Below, in pieces: positions 53,321 to 62,511 of a stretch of 64,000 nucleotides of DNA (position 1 is its first letter; each line of letters opens with the position of its first letter). The notes beneath the pieces are model-generated. The model saw nothing but the letters and a program-made list of their open reading frames with translations, did not search any database and was not told the DNA's origin. Both the position numbers and the translations under genes were made by a program. Source of the DNA: Paenibacillus albiflavus (GTDB taxonomy: Bacteria > Bacillota > Bacilli > Paenibacillales > NBRC-103111); assembly GCF_004344915.1 (NCBI RefSeq), contig NZ_SKFG01000011.1, positions 62,001-126,000 on the forward strand, written 5' to 3'.

Positions 53321-53407
53321 TAGAATTTATAACATTCGTGTCATAAATTCTAAGTAATACCTTAAGAAACGCACCCTCCTTAAAGGATGGTGAAACCGTT
53401 TCTTCTG
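53321..53407 (+). repeat. Dispersed two-hairpin element, copy E, upstream of prfB
   Basis: Hairpin 1 is TAGAATTTAT (53321-53330) with ATAAATTCTA (53343-53352). Hairpin 2 runs from AAGAAACG (53364) to CGTTTCTT (53397-53404), with CACC/GGTG and TCC/GGA pairs inside. It ends about 50 bases before prfB. Confidence 0.87.
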
Positions 53408-53458
53408 CCTGACACCGAATTTTTGCGTACATGCATATATATAGAAGAGGTGTTGTTC

Positions 53459-54572
53459 ATGTTTGAATCCGATGTTAAAAATAGCTTGCGCGATATGGCC
53501 AAGCGACTAACCGAGCTTAGGGGGTCTCTTTGACTTAGATCGTAAACTTGAAGAGATCGAAGATTATGAAGTCAAAATGGGAGCGCCCGACTTCTGGGAT
53601 GATAACGAACGGGCACAGAAGGTGATAGCCGAGGTCAACGCGATTAAGGGCTCTGTTGATCAATTCCAGGCGCTAGCTAGTGAGTTTGAGGAGCTTGAGC
53701 TGATGGTACAGCTGGCAGAGGATGAGAAAGACGAGGATATGGCTAACGAAGCGATTGGCATTATTAGTGTGCTGATCCGCAAGCTGGAGGAATTTGAGCT
53801 TGGTCTATTGCTGAATCAGCCATATGATAAGCTGAATGCGATTCTAGAGCTTCACCCAGGTGCTGGTGGCACAGAGTCACAGGATTGGGCGGAGATGCTG
53901 CTTCGCATGTATCGTCGTTGGGCGGAGAAACATGACTTCAAAGTAGAAGTGCTTGATTATTTGCCAGGTGACGAAGCGGGCGTGAAGAGCGTAACTTTGC
54001 TGATCAAGGGATACAATGCCTACGGCTATTTGAAGGCTGAGAAGGGCGTGCATCGTCTTGTTCGAATCTCGCCGTTCGATGCGGCAGGACGACGTCATAC
54101 CTCCTTTACGTCTTGTGACATAATGCCAGAGATCGATGATGATGTTGAAGTTGAAATCCGTACAGAGGATTTGAAAATTGACGTATATCGCGCATCTGGC
54201 GCTGGTGGACAGCATATTAATACGACGGATTCCGCCGTTCGTATGACGCATATTCCAACTGGCGTCGTGGTCACATGTCAGACGGAGCGGTCCCAAATTA
54301 AGAACCGTGAACGTGCGATGAAAATGCTTCGTTCCAAGCTCTACGAACGCAAGATTGAAGAGCAGGAGAAGCATCTTGCCGAAATTCGCGGTGAACAGAC
54401 AGATATCGCTTGGGGAGCGCAGATCAGATCGTATGTATTCCATCCTTACTCCATGGTCAAAGACCATCGCACAGGAGCGGAAACAGGTAACGTTGGTGCT
54501 GTAATGGATGGAGATTTAGATATGTTCATCGATGCTTTCCTGCGTAAGCAGATCGGGAACAAACCCGAATAA
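53459..54572 (+). CDS. prfB: Peptide chain release factor 2, with programmed +1 frameshift
   Basis: RF2 recognises UAA and UGA. Translation starts at ATG 53459 behind AGAGGTG and reads 24 codons to an in-frame TGA at 53531-53533. The site AGG GGG TCT CTT TGA C (53519-53534) is the classic autoregulatory frameshift signal with an internal SD-like AGGGGG. Shifting by one base after CTT 53528-53530 continues in the frame of 53532-54572. The product is 370 residues, with the SPF motif ([14 protein letters not shown]) and the GGQ motif ([17 protein letters not shown]). It follows secA, as in Bacillus. Confidence 0.97.
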
Positions 54573-54595
54573 ATGACGAAGGTGGATAAACTGTT

Positions 54596-55471
54596 TTGAA
54601 CGGTAATCAAGTCACAAAAAGAATTTCAACCCAATCCCGTTTATACATTTTGGTGGAGTACGGTTATTTAGTAGTAGGCTGCTTTATTTTAGCGTGTACG
54701 TTTAACTACTTCCTGAATCCGAATCAGATTGCTTCAGGTGGGGTATCTGGCCTATCGACAATATTATTCAAAGTGACAGGTCTTAGTCCAGCGATTACGC
54801 AGTGGCTATTTAATATCCCTTTATTTGTGCTAGGGTGGATCATTTTGGGTAAAAAATACGGGATGAAAGTACTTGCCGGTACTATTGCGCTTCCGCTTTT
54901 TGTCCTGCTGACAAGTCATGTGCATCCACTGACAGACAATCTGCTGCTTGCTGCCATATTTGGCGGATTAGGAGTGGGCATCGGAATTGGGATCGTCTTT
55001 CGTGGTCGCGGCTCAACAGGTGGATTTAGTGTTGCGGCCCAAATTCTGCATCATTATACAGGCATTACGCTAGGTCTGTGTGTAGCTGTATTTGATGGTA
55101 TGGTGATCGTGATCGCTGGACTCGTATTTTCTCCTGAAAAAGCGATGTATGCCTTAATTGCCTTATTTGTAACAATGAAAACGATTGATCTCGTGCAAAC
55201 AGGGCTGCGAACCTCCAAAGTTGCCTTCATCATAACGGATCATGTTGAAGATATGCGCCTCGGCATCCTGAATGATTTAGATCGTGGTCTGACACAGCTT
55301 AATGCTGTGGGTGGGTATACAGGTGATCAGAAAACTGTGCTGATGGTTGTCGTCTCACAGAATACAGTGATTAAACTCAAGCATATTGTCAAATCGGTTG
55401 ATCCCACTGCTTTCGTGATCCTAAGCGATACAGCCGAGGTATTAGGTGAGGGATTCAAACAGCATGTCTAA
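54596..55471 (+). CDS. yvjA: YitT-family membrane protein (YvjA-like)
   Basis: The 291-residue product has about five membrane segments in the first 190 residues (DUF161-type: NPNQIASGGVSGLSTILF, GGLGVGIGIGIVFRGRGSTG) and a soluble C-terminal DUF2179 domain (RGLTQLNAVGGYTGDQKTVL). The start is TTG 54596 after GAAGGTGG. In Bacillus a gene of this family lies next to prfB. The function is unknown. Confidence 0.88.
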   Translation: MNGNQVTKRISTQSRLYILVEYGYLVVGCFILACTFNYFLNPNQIASGGVSGLSTILFKVTGLSPAITQWLFNIPLFVLGWIILGKKYGMKVLAGTIALPLFVLLTSHVHPLTDNLLLAAIFGGLGVGIGIGIVFRGRGSTGGFSVAAQILHHYTGITLGLCVAVFDGMVIVIAGLVFSPEKAMYALIALFVTMKTIDLVQTGLRTSKVAFIITDHVEDMRLGILNDLDRGLTQLNAVGGYTGDQKTVLMVVVSQNTVIKLKHIVKSVDPTAFVILSDTAEVLGEGFKQHV

Positions 55472-55476
55472 TAAAC

Positions 55477-55508
55477 AAAGGTGTTCCTGTAATCGGGAGC
55501 GCCTTTTT
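55477..55508 (+). terminator. Terminator after yvjA
   Basis: AAAGGTGTTCC pairs with GGGAGCGCCTTT (with G-U pairs) around TGTAATC, followed by T residues. Confidence 0.85.
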
Positions 55509-55562
55509 TAGTATGATAGAATTTATATACATATTACAGAATATTTTTTCGATTATTTACAA

Positions 55563-55597
55563 TTGAATTTTTATGTATATAGATGTATAATGATGCA
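55563..55597 (+). promoter_or_regulatory. argC promoter overlapped by two ARG boxes
   Basis: TTGAAT (55563-55568) and TATAAT (55586-55591) are 17 bases apart. TGAATTTTTATGTA (55564-55577) and TGTATAATGATGCA (55584-55597) each fit the ArgR/AhrC half-operator TGNATWWWWATNCA with one mismatch, 20 bases apart. Binding would cover both promoter hexamers, giving repression by arginine. Confidence 0.8.
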
Positions 55598-55635
55598 TAT
55601 CATTTTTATGGGACGCATAAGATAGGGGGATTCGG

Positions 55636-56697
55636 ATGAAGAACAAGAAGACAATAAGAGCAGCGATCGTCGGCGCGACAGGATACGGTGGTGTGGAACT
55701 GATTCGATTACTTCAAGCGCATCCGCGAGTAGAGATTACATCTGTCATCTCCTCAACGAATCCAGGAGCTGAAATTATACAAGGATTCCCTCACTTGACC
55801 AATATAATGCTAGGGACATTAGATGCAGTAGATCCGCAATTAATCGCGAGTAAAGCGGATGTTGTATTTCTGGCAACGCCTGCTGGTGTAGCGGTAGAGC
55901 TTGCGCCGCAATTCTTACAAGTCGGTCTTAAAGTAATTGATATTTCAGGAGATTATCGATTAAAGTCGCCTGAACTCTATGAAAAGTGGTACAAACGCAC
56001 CCCGGCAGATGCTGCTTTATTGGAAGAAGCCGTGTATGGGCTGTGCGAAGTATGGGGAATGGAAGTTAACGATACGGTTAGACTTCTATCGAATCCAGGT
56101 TGTTTTCCAACTGCTATATTACTAGGATTGATTCCTGCGGTAGCGGCAGGTTGGATTGATCTTAATACAATTATCATCGATGCAAAATCAGGTGTTTCTG
56201 GAGCGGGCAGGGGATTAAGCTTATCTTCGCATTTTGCTGAAGTGAATGAGAATTTCTCAGCGTATAAGCTGAATAAGCATCAGCATATTCCAGAAATCGA
56301 GCAAGCACTAACCAGAGTGGCGGGTAAGCCAGTTGTTACAACTTTGACAACGCATCTTGTTCCGATGAATCGCGGTATTATGGCAACGATGTACGCTTCG
56401 GTTGCAGAAGAAGCTCGTACAGATGCTGATTTTGTAAACCTATATAACCAGTATTACGAGGATCGCCCATTTGTGCGTGTTCGTAAGGCAGGCACATGGC
56501 CTGCGACGAAGCATGTAACAGGCTCGAATTATTGCGACATTGGTTTTGCAGTAGATGAACGGACGGGTCGTGTGACGATTATATCGGTCATCGACAATGT
56601 GGTGAAGGGCGCTGCAGGCCAAGCGATCCAAAATTTAAATTTAATGATGGGATGGGACGAATCAACAGGTCTTATGTTCGCCCCGATGTATCCATAA
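55636..56697 (+). CDS. argC: N-acetyl-gamma-glutamyl-phosphate reductase
   Basis: The 353-residue enzyme reduces N-acetylglutamyl phosphate with NADPH, the third step to ornithine. It shows AAIVGATGYGGVELIRLL (nucleotide binding), LLSNPGCFPTAILLGL with the catalytic Cys, SGVSGAGRG, and HLVPMNRGIMAT. It is the first gene of an argCJBDFGH cluster, with an SD of AGGGGG. Confidence 0.97.
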   Translation: MKNKKTIRAAIVGATGYGGVELIRLLQAHPRVEITSVISSTNPGAEIIQGFPHLTNIMLGTLDAVDPQLIASKADVVFLATPAGVAVELAPQFLQVGLKVIDISGDYRLKSPELYEKWYKRTPADAALLEEAVYGLCEVWGMEVNDTVRLLSNPGCFPTAILLGLIPAVAAGWIDLNTIIIDAKSGVSGAGRGLSLSSHFAEVNENFSAYKLNKHQHIPEIEQALTRVAGKPVVTTLTTHLVPMNRGIMATMYASVAEEARTDADFVNLYNQYYEDRPFVRVRKAGTWPATKHVTGSNYCDIGFAVDERTGRVTIISVIDNVVKGAAGQAIQNLNLMMGWDESTGLMFAPMYP

Positions 56698-56714
56698 GGG
56701 AGAGAGAGTAGATC

Positions 56715-57944
56715 GTGGGAGAACATTTTACAATCGTGCCTGAGGGCTCAATCACAACGCCGCAAGGATTCCGTGCAGGAGGCTTGCATTGCGGACTTAA
56801 GAAAATAGAACGTAACGACTTGGGAGCTATTGTGTGTGACGTGCCAGCTTCCGCAGCAGGCGTCTATACGCTGAATGCGTTCCAAGCTGCGCCGCTTCGT
56901 ATCACGCAGGAGAGCGTAGCGCTATCTGCAGGCAAGCTGCAAGCGGTGCTTGTGAATAGCGGGAACGCGAATGCGTGCACAGGCGATCAAGGTGAGGCGG
57001 ATGCCATTGCGATGCGCGACGAGTTCGCAGACGCGCTAGGGATCGATCGGATGCTAGTCGGCGTAGCATCCACGGGTGTCATTGGCGAGCTATTGCCGAT
57101 GGAGAAAGTCCGTGCTGGCATCGCAGGCATGCCAGCAACGCTGAAGGCTGACGGAGGCGAAGACTTCTGCCAGGCGATCCTGACAACGGATCTCGTGCAG
57201 AAGATGACTTGCGTCCAGCTCAAGGTCGGCGATGCGGTCGTCCACATCGCCGGGGCTGCTAAGGGTTCGGGTATGATTCACCCGAACATGGCAACCATGC
57301 TCGGTTTCATGACAACCGACGCATGGATCGAGCCAGCGCAGCTTCATCAGCTGCTGCGCGAAGCAACGGACACCTCATTCAACATGGTGACCGTGGATGG
57401 TGACACCAGCACGAACGACATGGTCGTCGTACTGGCAAGCGGGCTCGCAGCAGGCGGCAGCGAGCCGTTAACGCCAGCGCATCCGGATTGGGATGCGTTC
57501 GTGGCAGGCTTCCGCTTTGTGGCGGAGTACCTCGCCAAAGCGATCGCCTGTGACGGCGAAGGCGCGACGAAGCTGATCGAGGTCAGCGTGCAGAACGCTG
57601 ACAATATCGACGCCGCGCGTGCCATTGCGAAGACGATCGTCGGTTCCTCGCTCGTCAAATCCGCTTGCTTCGGTGCTGATGCGAACTGGGGTCGCATCAT
57701 TGCTGCTACAGGCCGCGCGGGTGTGCCTGTCAACGTCAACACCGTTGACGTAAGATTAGGCGATATTTCCGTACTTGAGCAATCACGTCCTGTAAAGTTC
57801 GACGAAGAGCTGGCGCTTGCGTATCTCAAAGGAGATCAAGTGAACATTTATGTCAACCTGAACATGGGCAGCGCGAGTGCAACCGCATGGGGCTGCGACT
57901 TAACCTACGATTATGTACGTATTAATGCGGCTTACCGCACTTAA
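56715..57944 (+). CDS. argJ: Ornithine acetyltransferase / N-acetylglutamate synthase
   Basis: The 409-residue precursor moves acetyl from acetylornithine to glutamate, recycling the acetyl group. It shows VNSGNANACTGDQG, and the autocleavage region GSGMIHPNMATMLGFMTTDA, where the chain is cut before the Thr of ATML. The start is GTG 56715 after GGGAGAGAG. From about 56870 to 57740 the gene is much more GC-rich than its neighbours. Monofunctional or bifunctional cannot be told, but no argA or argE is in the cluster. Confidence 0.95.
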   Translation: MGEHFTIVPEGSITTPQGFRAGGLHCGLKKIERNDLGAIVCDVPASAAGVYTLNAFQAAPLRITQESVALSAGKLQAVLVNSGNANACTGDQGEADAIAMRDEFADALGIDRMLVGVASTGVIGELLPMEKVRAGIAGMPATLKADGGEDFCQAILTTDLVQKMTCVQLKVGDAVVHIAGAAKGSGMIHPNMATMLGFMTTDAWIEPAQLHQLLREATDTSFNMVTVDGDTSTNDMVVVLASGLAAGGSEPLTPAHPDWDAFVAGFRFVAEYLAKAIACDGEGATKLIEVSVQNADNIDAARAIAKTIVGSSLVKSACFGADANWGRIIAATGRAGVPVNVNTVDVRLGDISVLEQSRPVKFDEELALAYLKGDQVNIYVNLNMGSASATAWGCDLTYDYVRINAAYRT

Positions 57945-57967
57945 TAGATAGGAATTAAGGGGATACA

Positions 57968-58792
57968 ATGCAAATGAGTACTCATGAAGATGGTCAATTC
58001 AAGCATCATACATTCGTAATGAAATGTGGCGGTTCCACACTTGCCGCATTGCCTATACAATTTTTTGAAGATTTAAAGGAGCTGCAGGATGCGGGAATTA
58101 CGCCTGTCATCGTGCATGGCGGAGGTCCTGCAATCTCGGAAATGCTGGATCGCCTTCAGATTCCTACGGAATTTATCAATGGCTTACGTAAAACAGACGA
58201 AGCAACGCTAGATGTCGTGGAAGCCGTTCTGTCAGGTCAGATCAACAAGCAAATCGTTAGACGTATTCAGCAGGTAGGAGCTAAGGCGCTGGGTCTGTCA
58301 GGAGTAGATGGTCAACTGATCGAGGCGAAGCCAGTCACTAACGCCGATCAGGTTGGATTCGTTGGCGATGTAACGGCTGTTCAGGCAGAGATCGTGAATG
58401 GTGTTGTGGGTATGGGGTACATCCCGGTCATTGCTCCGATTGGCATCAGCGAAGACAGCACGCAGCGTTTTAACATTAACGCAGATACAGCGGCAGGAGC
58501 CGTTGCTTCGCATATCGGTGCTTCGCAGATGATCGTCGTAACAGACGTTCCCGGAATTATGCGTACAGTTGATGGAGTGAAGCAAGTTCAAGCTTTTGTA
58601 ACGGTCGCAGAAATTGAACAAATGATTGCAACAGGCGAAATTTATGGGGGCATGATTCCAAAAGTCACAGCAGCCATTCAATGCATACAGGGTGATGTTA
58701 AGGAAGTTGTAATCGTACATGGCGAAGAGCCGAAGGTACTCAGCCGTGTTCTGCAAGGCGAAGCCATTGGTACGAGAATTAAGTTAGCGTAA
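57968..58792 (+). CDS. argB: Acetylglutamate kinase
   Basis: The 274-residue enzyme phosphorylates N-acetylglutamate. Motifs are FVMKCGGSTLAAL, VIVHGGGPAISEML, INADTAAGAVASHIGA and GMIPKVTAAIQCIQG. The N-terminal extension is short, so arginine inhibition via an N-helix is less likely; this is inference. It lies 23 bases after argJ. Confidence 0.95.
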   Translation: MQMSTHEDGQFKHHTFVMKCGGSTLAALPIQFFEDLKELQDAGITPVIVHGGGPAISEMLDRLQIPTEFINGLRKTDEATLDVVEAVLSGQINKQIVRRIQQVGAKALGLSGVDGQLIEAKPVTNADQVGFVGDVTAVQAEIVNGVVGMGYIPVIAPIGISEDSTQRFNINADTAAGAVASHIGASQMIVVTDVPGIMRTVDGVKQVQAFVTVAEIEQMIATGEIYGGMIPKVTAAIQCIQGDVKEVVIVHGEEPKVLSRVLQGEAIGTRIKLA

Positions 58793-58824
58793 TAGACAAT
58801 AGCCATTTAGGGGAGGTAAGTTCA

Positions 58825-60018
58825 ATGGGACAAGAGAAGCAAAGCTATTTATTTCCGACATTTGCGCGGTATCCTATTCATTTAGTTAAAGGTGAAGGGA
58901 GCCGATTGTGGGACGATAAGGGTAAGGAATATATTGATTTAATGAGCGGAATTGCCGTGACGAATCTCGGTCATGTTCCAGCAAAAGTGAAGGACAAAGT
59001 CATTGCCCAACTCGAAGAGCTATGGCATTGCAGCAATTTGTTCCATGTGCCTCACCAGGAGAAGCTGGCTGAGTTGCTTACCGAGAACAGCTGCATGGAT
59101 GCAGCTTTCTTCTGTTCTACAGGTGCAGAGGCGAATGAAGCGGCGATCAAAATAGCTAGACGTTATGCGCAAGAAGTGATGAAAACGGATCGTTACGAGA
59201 TCATCACGTTCTATCAATCCTTCCACGGACGTACGCTTGCAACTTTAACGGCTACGGGACAAGAGAAGGTACAGATTGGCTTCAAGCCATTGATGCCGGG
59301 CTTTGCTTATGCGAAGTACAACGACTTGGAGTCGGTTAAGGCATTAATTAATGATCGCACATGTGCGATTATGCTCGAAATGGTGCAAGGCGAAGGCGGC
59401 GTATTGCCTGCTGATCCTGCCTTTATTGAAGGAGTGGCAAAGCTTTGCGAGGAGAACGGCTTGCTACTAATTGCGGATGAGATCCAGACAGGTATGGGGC
59501 GTACGGGTAAGCTTTTTGCCTATGAGCATTATAACGTGGAACCCGATGTGATTACGCTTGCCAAAGGACTTGGCAGTGGTCTTCCAGTTGGAGCAATGCT
59601 AGGGAAAGCGAAGCTCATTCCAGCCTTCACAGCAGGCTCGCATGGATCTACATTTAGCGGTTTGCCTACCATCATGGCAGCAGGGATTGCAACGATGGAA
59701 ACGATGCTGGAAGAACAGCTTCCTGCACGGGCAGCAGAGCTTGGCGATTATACGGTTCAGTTGCTGGAAGAGAAGCTGGCAGGTAATCCGTTAGTTGCGG
59801 GGATTCGCGGCAAAGGGCTGCTTATCGGCATTGAGCTTAAGCAGTCGGCAGCGGAACTGGTGAATGCAATCCACGAAGCAGGTGTTCTAGTGATTACGGC
59901 AGGTCCGAATGTGATTCGGCTTGCACCTGCCTTAACGATATCGAAGGAAGAATTAACCGAGGGATTAAATATCTTATGTTCAATCCTTGCTGCTCATACC
60001 GCAGAAGTGACAGCCTAG
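58825..60018 (+). CDS. argD: Acetylornithine aminotransferase
   Basis: The 397-residue PLP enzyme makes N-acetylornithine. It shows DLMSGIAVTNLGH, FCSTGAEANEAAIKIARRYA, FHGRTLATLTATGQ, LIADEIQTGMGRTGKLFAYE, and TLAKGLGSGLPVGAML with the PLP Lys. The SD is GGGGAGG. It lies 32 bases after argB. Confidence 0.96.
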   Translation: MGQEKQSYLFPTFARYPIHLVKGEGSRLWDDKGKEYIDLMSGIAVTNLGHVPAKVKDKVIAQLEELWHCSNLFHVPHQEKLAELLTENSCMDAAFFCSTGAEANEAAIKIARRYAQEVMKTDRYEIITFYQSFHGRTLATLTATGQEKVQIGFKPLMPGFAYAKYNDLESVKALINDRTCAIMLEMVQGEGGVLPADPAFIEGVAKLCEENGLLLIADEIQTGMGRTGKLFAYEHYNVEPDVITLAKGLGSGLPVGAMLGKAKLIPAFTAGSHGSTFSGLPTIMAAGIATMETMLEEQLPARAAELGDYTVQLLEEKLAGNPLVAGIRGKGLLIGIELKQSAAELVNAIHEAGVLVITAGPNVIRLAPALTISKEELTEGLNILCSILAAHTAEVTA

Positions 60019-60055
60019 GCGAACAGAGAAGCGATACGAAAGGGATGATGAAGCA

Positions 60056-61012
60056 GTGGTGACGATGGAATACACAGAAATGGCAAAGAGCCTTAAAGGT
60101 CGTGATTTTCTAGCACTTTCCGATTATACGACAGAGGAGCTTGAATACTTAATCCATTTGGCGATAGATTTAAAGCATAAGCAGAAAAATGGCATTCCGC
60201 ATGAATATTTAAAGGGCAAGACATTAGGTATGATTTTTGAGAAATCATCCACGCGTACAAGAGTATCTTTTGAGGTTGGGATTTATCAACTTGGAGGTTA
60301 TGCCCTGTTCTTGAGCAAGAATGATATCCAACTGGGTCGCGGTGAGACAACTTGGGATACGGCTCAGACTTTGTCTCGTTATTTAGACGGCATCATGATT
60401 CGGACTTATGGACACCGTAATGTCATTGAGCTTGCACGTGGTGCGACTGTGCCTGTCATCAATGGATTGACGGATTCAGCACACCCTTGTCAGGCACTAA
60501 CAGATTTTATGACGGCCTATGAGCATAAAGGGAAATTGCGTGGTCTCAAAATGGCTTATATCGGTGATGGCAACAATATGGTACATTCATTAATGATAGG
60601 TGCTGCAAAACTAGGCGTTCATATTTCCGTTGCATCACCTGAAGGTTATGAGCCAGATCCAGTCGTTACGAAACAGGCGCAAGAATTTGGCAAGCTAACT
60701 GGTGCGAATGTGCAGGTATGCCGCGATCCTCGGGAAGCGATTGAGAATGCGGACATTGTGTATACAGATGTATGGGCAAGTATGGGATTTGAAGCAGAGC
60801 AGGCAGAACGTGAGAAAGCTTTTGAAGGCTATCAAGTGAATGAGAGTCTTGTAAAATACGCGAAGCCTGATTATTTATTCATGCATTGCCTGCCAGCTCA
60901 TCGCGGCGAGGAAGTAAGCGCGGGTGTAATTGATGGCCCGAATTCAGTCGTTTTTGATGAAGCGGAGAACCGTTTGCATGCACAGAAAGCGATCATGGCT
61001 GCAATCATGTAG
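60056..61012 (+). CDS. argF: Ornithine carbamoyltransferase
   Basis: The 318-residue enzyme makes citrulline from ornithine and carbamoyl phosphate. It shows KSSTRTRVSFEVG (carbamoyl-phosphate site), HPCQALTDFMTAYEH, YIGDGNNMVHSLM, and FMHCLPAHRGEEV. GTG 60056 follows AAAGGG; ATG 60065 is an alternative. No carAB genes are in this cluster. Confidence 0.96.
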   Translation: MVTMEYTEMAKSLKGRDFLALSDYTTEELEYLIHLAIDLKHKQKNGIPHEYLKGKTLGMIFEKSSTRTRVSFEVGIYQLGGYALFLSKNDIQLGRGETTWDTAQTLSRYLDGIMIRTYGHRNVIELARGATVPVINGLTDSAHPCQALTDFMTAYEHKGKLRGLKMAYIGDGNNMVHSLMIGAAKLGVHISVASPEGYEPDPVVTKQAQEFGKLTGANVQVCRDPREAIENADIVYTDVWASMGFEAEQAEREKAFEGYQVNESLVKYAKPDYLFMHCLPAHRGEEVSAGVIDGPNSVVFDEAENRLHAQKAIMAAIM

Positions 61013-61082
61013 CTTGTGACTCTATAGTTTGGTAGGAAATAAATAGCATAATTTTAACTAACAGTAGGGAGAGAACACAATC

Positions 61083-62321
61083 ATGGCTAAAGAAAAAATC
61101 GTCCTTGCATACTCTGGCGGATTAGACACTTCCGTTATTTTAAAATGGCTTAAAGAAACTTACGATGCCGAGATCATCGCTTTTACAGCAGATATCGGGC
61201 AGAGAGATGAGCTTGATGGACTTGAAGCAAAAGCATTAGCAACAGGCGCATCCAAGGTTTATATCGATGACTTGCGGGATGAATTTGCATCAGATTTCAT
61301 ATATCCAATGTTCCAATCAGGTGCACTTTATGAAGGGCAATACCTGCTTGGTACTTCAATAGCACGTCCATTAATTGCAAAACGTATGGTTGAAATTGCA
61401 CGTGCTGAAGGCGCTACTGCAATTGCGCACGGTGCAACAGGCAAAGGAAATGACCAGGTTCGTTTTGAGCTGGCGGCTGCGGCACTAGCTCCAGAACTTA
61501 AAGTTATAGCACCATGGCGTTCTGAGCAATTCCGCCAAGAGTTTCCAGGCCGTGCTGAAATGATCGCTTATGCTGAGAAGCATAAGATCCCTGTTCAAGC
61601 TTCTGCTGCTAAACCGTATTCGATGGACCGCAACTTGCTGCATATCTCCTTTGAGAGCGGCATGCTGGAAGATCCTTGGTTTGATTCAAGCGCTGAATCC
61701 AATGAAGGCATGTATGTCCTGTCTGTATCTCCTGAGAACGCGCCTGATCAGGCTGAATATTTGGAGCTTGGATTTGAACAAGGTAACTGTGTAAGCTTGA
61801 ATGGCGAATCGATGAATCCTCTCCAAGTGATGGATAAATTGAATGAGCTTGGCGGTAAGCACGGAATCGGCCGTGTGGATATGGTAGAGAACCGTTTTGT
61901 CGGTATGAAGAGCCGTGGCGTTTATGAAACACCAGGTGGAACCATTCTATTCGCTGCACACCGCAAAATGGAATCTCTCACAATGGATCGCGACGTTATG
62001 CATCTTCGTGATTCACTCATTAGCAAATACAGTACACTTGTATACAACGGCTTCTGGTTTGCACCAGAAAGACTTGCTCTGCAAGCTCTTGTTACCGAGA
62101 GCCAGCGCAACGTAACGGGAACGGTTCGTGTGAAGCTGTATAAAGGAAACATCATTGCGGCAGGCGTGAAGAGCCCAGTCTCCTTGTACAATCCGGACAT
62201 CGCAACAATGGAAGCTGATCCTTCCCAAGCTTACGATCAAGGTGATGCAACAGGCTTTATTCACCTGAATGCTTTACGTCTAAAAGTATCCTCTGGTGTA
62301 GAGCAGAACGCTCGTAAATAA
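61083..62321 (+). CDS. argG: Argininosuccinate synthase
   Basis: The 412-residue enzyme joins citrulline and aspartate using ATP. It shows [17 protein letters not shown] (PP-loop), [15 protein letters not shown] and [15 protein letters not shown], with normal length. ATG 61083 follows GGGAGAG. It follows argF after a 70-base gap with no terminator seen. Confidence 0.96.
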   Translation: MAKEKIVLAYSGGLDTSVILKWLKETYDAEIIAFTADIGQRDELDGLEAKALATGASKVYIDDLRDEFASDFIYPMFQSGALYEGQYLLGTSIARPLIAKRMVEIARAEGATAIAHGATGKGNDQVRFELAAAALAPELKVIAPWRSEQFRQEFPGRAEMIAYAEKHKIPVQASAAKPYSMDRNLLHISFESGMLEDPWFDSSAESNEGMYVLSVSPENAPDQAEYLELGFEQGNCVSLNGESMNPLQVMDKLNELGGKHGIGRVDMVENRFVGMKSRGVYETPGGTILFAAHRKMESLTMDRDVMHLRDSLISKYSTLVYNGFWFAPERLALQALVTESQRNVTGTVRVKLYKGNIIAAGVKSPVSLYNPDIATMEADPSQAYDQGDATGFIHLNALRLKVSSGVEQNARK

Positions 62322-62330
62322 GTTAATAGG

Positions 62331-62392
62331 AGAGCTTGCTAACGGATAGTAGTCGAGTGTGCTCGCGCTAACGCTAACAGGCTCTTTTGCTC
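62331..62392 (+). terminator. Possible terminator or attenuator between argG and argH
   Basis: AGAGCTTGCTAACG (62331-62344) pairs imperfectly with CGCTAACAGGCTCT (62372-62385), with CGAG/CTCG at the tip, then TTTGCTCT. It may reduce argH expression. Confidence 0.5.
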
Positions 62393-62511
62393 TAGATATT
62401 GATAGAAATTGCGCGTTTAGCGTTTAGCTGGAGAAATTCCGCTTAATATCATTTTTCAATTGTTAAGTGCATCACTCAGAAACATCGGAGAATAGGAGTT
62501 GTTTAGGAGCA

